DNA of 64,000 nucleotides. Source: Amaranthus tricolor (taxonomy: Eukaryota; Streptophyta; Magnoliopsida; Caryophyllales; Amaranthaceae). The notes under the pieces were generated by a model. That model was not told the DNA's origin, searched no databases, and was given only the letters and a program-made list of their open reading frames with translations. Made by a program: the position numbers and the translations under genes. The stretch is taken from positions 7,652,001-7,716,000 of the forward strand of contig NC_080058.1 of the NCBI RefSeq assembly GCF_026212465.1, in the 5' to 3' direction. Shown one piece after another: positions 59,876 to 64,000 of this stretch; positions within the stretch are counted from its first letter, which is position 1, and the number at the start of each line of letters is the position of its first letter.

Positions 59876-61664
59876 ATGAGGGTCCAGAACTTTAGAGAAA
59901 AAGTTGCTAGAATGTTAATTGTTAACATTTTTGGTTAACATTAAGTTGGAACCAGACGAGGGAGTATAATTATAAATCTTAAATTTCAGGTAATTGTTAA
60001 AAGTTTTCTCACATGTATATGGTGTTTTTGATGTCCATTCTCGACAGGGTCAAGGATTTACTAATCTTTGGTTTAAATTATAATAGAATATAGTAAAATT
60101 ACTCATTAAATTGTGTTCGGTTTGAACTATAATAGAATATAGTAAAATGACATTTTCAATCATGTGCAGTTCTTATTTAAGTGAAATTGCGGAGTGTCAA
60201 TCAAAATTAACTTCTTTGTAATCACAAGGGTAAAATTACGTATATTCAACGCCCCAAAATTTTCCTACGTGGCATCTTAGATGGGAGCCACTTAATGATA
60301 TGGGGGTGATAAAATGTTGTATATAGAATGTATAATGATAACTCATTTGTCAATATTGTCATGCTGTTCGGTCTTGTGTGGCAAATATTAGGTAGTGGAT
60401 ACATAGTAATTTTTCAAGCAAATACTTCTTGTTTTCTTGATATAAGATACCTTTTGCTTCCACGGTTGGACTTTATTAGTTTATCTCTCAATATAATTTG
60501 ATTAAATATATAATTTTTAAAATAATTGTACAAGTATTCTTCAACATAAACCTAACAATGTATTTTCCTTAATTTCTAGCAATGCATTTTTAAGAGAGGT
60601 TAAGACTAATTTAAGTTTCAAAGGAATTTGAGCTCTCCATTTTTCGGAAAGGAATTAATGATTATGGACTATATTTGAAGGTTCAGAGTGATAGCAAATT
60701 TTATGAAAATAACGACAAATCAGTAGTATAAAATAGCGTTCATAGTTTGAATTTTCGATATGTGGTATGAAGGTATGAATCCTTTTTGTTTTAAAAGGGG
60801 CATAACTGAGGTGGATGCTCAATGTTCTGTGTGATACTGTACTGTGAAGTAATAGCGATAAAAAATGCTGAAAGAAAGAAGGTAGGTTATAGTTTAATCG
60901 TGACTTAGTTATTTCATTTGTCAGTTGTATTAAATAAAGCTCGAATAATTCAGTTGAATCGAACTTTCATCTAGCTTGGGCCCTAAGTTTTTTTTTTTTG
61001 TATTTTCTTTACTAAGGGTCTTTATTTGACTTTCAACTTCAAACTTTTGTTAATTACATTTGTAGAGCACGATTAAAAGAGTTTTGTTAAATACATTTGT
61101 GGATTTATGTTCATATGTCTTTTGAATTTACCTAAAGCTTCCTCTTTTAGATGGGAAGTTGGTTCGAAACCTATAGATGGCGTATGGGGTCCATGGTGGT
61201 ATGACAGTGTTCACAAGTCAACTGGCTTTAAAACAGAACGTGGATATCCGAAGGTTTGATTTTCTTAATCTTTGATCTTCTTTAAAGCAATGGAACTTAT
61301 CTTATTGGCTTTTTTTGGTAACCTTCATGAAAGATGTGTTAGAGAATTCTAACACATGCTTGTGTGACTCAAGGCTTTAAATTCCTTTCTTCTAAGGGTC
61401 CTGTATAATAAGAACCATGAACCAACTCTTCCTTGACCACAATGTCTACCCTTCTACAACTTTCTCAAGCGTTGTCTTAAGAGATCATTTTCCCTTCTTA
61501 GCTCACCCTTGCCCCCACCCAGTCTTCCTGTTCCTGAGAATGAGAAGCTGCTTGCATAGGTTGGTGATGAGTTGCTACCTCGTGATAGTGCAAAGGTGTA
61601 TCCCTGCTTTCTTGATATATTTTTTTATTTTCACCTTTTATGGATACATTATTCATTTTGTTTT

Positions 61665-63475
61665 TGAAAGTAATATTTGCCTTACATCATCTTTCATTAT
61701 TTTCATTGAATATATAGAGAAGTACAATGATAGATTTAGGAAATAAGATATTTACAAAATAAAAATTTTTCTAAGATAAAATATACAAATATACAAAAAA
61801 TATAACAATATCTTGAAATATTGTTATATACCATTACATCCACGCAGTTGAAGTAGAAGGTTCACCGACGCTGAAGTCTTGAGAAAGTATAACTGGAAGG
61901 TCTTTTGTGAAAATGTTTGCATTTTGGTATCTGAACGCGACATGAAGTACTCTAACTTGACCCATACGACTTTCTTAGAAAAAAATGTATATCCATCTCA
62001 ATATGTTTGATGTGTTGATGTTGCACTAGGTTGCCATACAAGTAGAGCTCCGATGATATAAAATATACCAAGGCTGCTTTAGGGATAGGACAATGAAGTA
62101 TAAGGAGTAAATTACATAACCTAGTCACCGCTCGATACTCAGCTTTTGCGCTATAACAAGAGAGTGTGGCTTGTCACTTAGATGACCAAGAAATAAGATT
62201 ATTGCCTAACAAAACACAATAACCAGAAGTAGATCACCGAGTGTCATCAGTATATATTTGTTGAGACGACACACATGATTTGGATATTTTGGGTTCTTAA
62301 AACCCAAGGGTTTATAGATGTAGGCATTTTCTTCAAGAACCGTGCGGATAGTTGCTGGTTTTATTACTGGACTGTAGGTCTCTCCACAATCAATGCCAAC
62401 CTGTTGACCAGTCCATCATCATTGCCTACAAGACGGGCTTTGTGCTTTTAATAGAACCATTAGAATGCTCTTTATGTCTTAAAATCGCAAAAGAATAAAG
62501 TATAATAACATTAGATGGTTTAGGAACTAAATCTCACGTCTTATTTTGAATCAAAGCATCAAATTCATCAATTATTGTCAATTTCCAATTAAGGACCTTA
62601 AGTGCACCTATAGAATTTTTGAGCAAAGGAGATTTGGAAATTTGAGTATGATGCTCTCCATGATATTTGGGATTGGGTTTGGAATACCATGTTGATGGCG
62701 GGTTATGGGTCTTGACTCTTGAGGATGATTTTAAGGAAGAAAAGGGTATGGGGTTTGGAATGGAGGTTATGTCATTTGTAGATGTGGACTGGTTATTTTT
62801 CTCACTGATGTGGCTGGCTGACGGGGATAAATGGGGCTGATTTGTTACGGGAGTGGCATGACCATGTGCCTCAGGAGGAGGGATAGTGGAAATTGGGGCA
62901 GATTGAGTAGTAATATCAGGTTGGCTGTGAGGGCCTGCTGGATTGATTGGGTGATTGTGGTCGTGTGGGACTTAAAATTTGGGCCAGATTGAGGAAGATT
63001 TGCAGTGTGGCCGTGAGGGGCTAGAATGGGTGATTAGTGATGAGACATTTGGGTCATGAGGACCATTAGGAGAGGTGGACTCTTGATTGAGATAATTAAT
63101 TAAGGGGATACACCTTCATCTTAAAAATCATAAGAAATTGGGTTAGGAGTAAATAATTTAGAAAAGCGGCTTTGATTGTTCATGAAGAAGAGAGAATACA
63201 ATGGAAGGCAAGTTGGTTGTATTGGGGAAAAAAACTAGCCAAAAAAAATGGTGGATGCAACCGTGAGTAAGAGACGAAAGCTAGGAAGGTATTGAAAACC
63301 TAGACTTTGATACTATGAAAGTAATATTTGTCTTTCATCTTTCATTATTTTCATTGAATATAAAGAGTACAAAGATAAATTTAGGAAACAAGATATTTAC
63401 AAAATATAAGAGTCTAAGATAAATATACAAGTGTACTAAAAATATTACAATATCTTGCAATATTAATATATTCCA
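61665..63475 (-). mobile_element. Degraded Copia element with short LTRs (second copy)
   Basis: Inverted copy of 38349-40641 with LTRs 61665-61833 and 63316-63475. It is shorter than its twin through internal deletions. Shared position in the same intron shows that it inserted before the gene duplication. Confidence 0.78.
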
Positions 63476-64000
63476 TTGGATATTGTTATCTTTTATTAGT
63501 TTTTATGTGTTGCTAACAATGTATGTTTTGCTGCTTGTTCTTTTGTATTCACTCCTTTCAGGTTTCAGTGTTTGACTCAGTAGTACAAGGTGGCGATTCT
63601 GTTTGGGAAGGACTTCGTATTTACAAAGGAAAAGTATTTAAGCTTGAGGAGCATCTGGATAGGTCAGTGACTCTGATGCATATTTTTCATTTCTTTGGTT
63701 GATTTGATTACCTGCAAGTTATTTCAGCTCACCAAATTATAAATTGTAGGATTGTCTGATTAGAGTTTCTTCAAATTATTGACATACATTTAAATTGTAG
63801 AAAAACTGGTTGGAACTGTCAGCAGATTAAGTTCTGTATATGAGACATTAATGTTATACAAGTCTATTACGTTTTATTAAAAAAAATCCAGATATTCTTT
63901 TTCTTTTGCCTATTTATTGGTCTATGCTTTAGGTTGAAAGAATATATATTCTGGGTTGCTCAATGCTCTTCTGATCTCGTTATAAAATTTGTTAACTAAG

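Larger units (their letters stand above)
57906..64000 (+). repeat. Inverted segmental duplication, arm A' (right)
   Basis: Inverted counterpart of 37795-45602, starting TTGTAGCACCATTGATAT right after the chromovirus LTR and running to the window end. It has lost the segment equivalent to 42640-45433, carries an Athila-family LTR (58506-59875) and has a further deletion near 61439. Confidence 0.82.
58074..64000 (+). pseudogene. Branched-chain aminotransferase-like gene, second copy, broken, continues past the window
   Basis: Recognisable exons: 58074-58148 (partial; YNELSDQGNPPAIIDAGELQ then RDPE, donor GTGATT), 61151-61253 (PKPIDGVWGPWWYDSVHKST), about 61440-61595 (5' part deleted; [14 protein letters not shown] start lost, stop in place of Trp in the LLAWVGD block) and 63562-63662 ([20 protein letters not shown]). 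The exon equivalent to 42886-42828 is missing, and an Athila LTR lies where it should be. The deletion joins intron sequence CTTCCTTGACC directly to exon sequence ACAATGTCTACC. It keeps one exon that the left copy lacks. Confidence 0.82.

Overview
The window is nuclear DNA from a flowering plant. The evidence is AT-rich sequence, GT-AG introns, plant-only gene families (FANTASTIC FOUR-like, P-class PPR, PP2C, THO7, the BCAT-like fusion family) and a dense layer of plant LTR retrotransposons (Athila, Tekay-type chromovirus, Copia) and MITEs. A eudicot, perhaps Caryophyllales/Amaranthaceae, is a guess from the style of the repeats; nothing here proves the species.

Layout. 1-3000: one intact single-exon FANTASTIC FOUR-like gene and its promoter. 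3000-20000: repeats. These are an LTR-like leader, a Pack-MULE carrying pieces of two receptor-kinase genes, an Athila element (minus strand, one LTR missing), a first broken THO7 copy, further LTR pieces, a (TA)n array of about 530 bp, and a Copia 5' end. 20000-28150: a second broken THO7 copy, an intact intronless PPR gene (+), a hAT-like insertion and a PP2C fragment. 28150-31400: a gypsy-like LTR/gag fragment with a degenerate repeat array. 31836-45309: a multi-exon branched-chain-aminotransferase-like gene (minus strand) with all catalytic-domain exons but without its 5' and one middle exon. 45684-51318: an inverted second copy of the PP2C-PPR-THO7 block. 51319-57904: a 5'-truncated Tekay-type chromovirus with a 2.7 kb 3' LTR. 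57906-64000: an inverted, broken second copy of the aminotransferase-like gene, cut by the window end.

Two inverted duplications are interleaved: block B (21543-28150) matches B' (45684-51318) inverted, and block A (about 37795-45602) matches A' (57906-64000) inverted, in the order B-A-B'-A'. All intact host coding capacity lies in three places: the FAF-like gene, the two 610-residue PPR proteins, and possibly the catalytic half of the aminotransferase-like gene. The other host-gene copies are broken.

The observation I rate highest is the PPR pair. By hand alignment they differ at 44 of 610 residues, and 12 of these fall on the 27 positions (5 and 35 of each repeat) that read RNA bases. The two copies therefore look tuned to different RNA targets.
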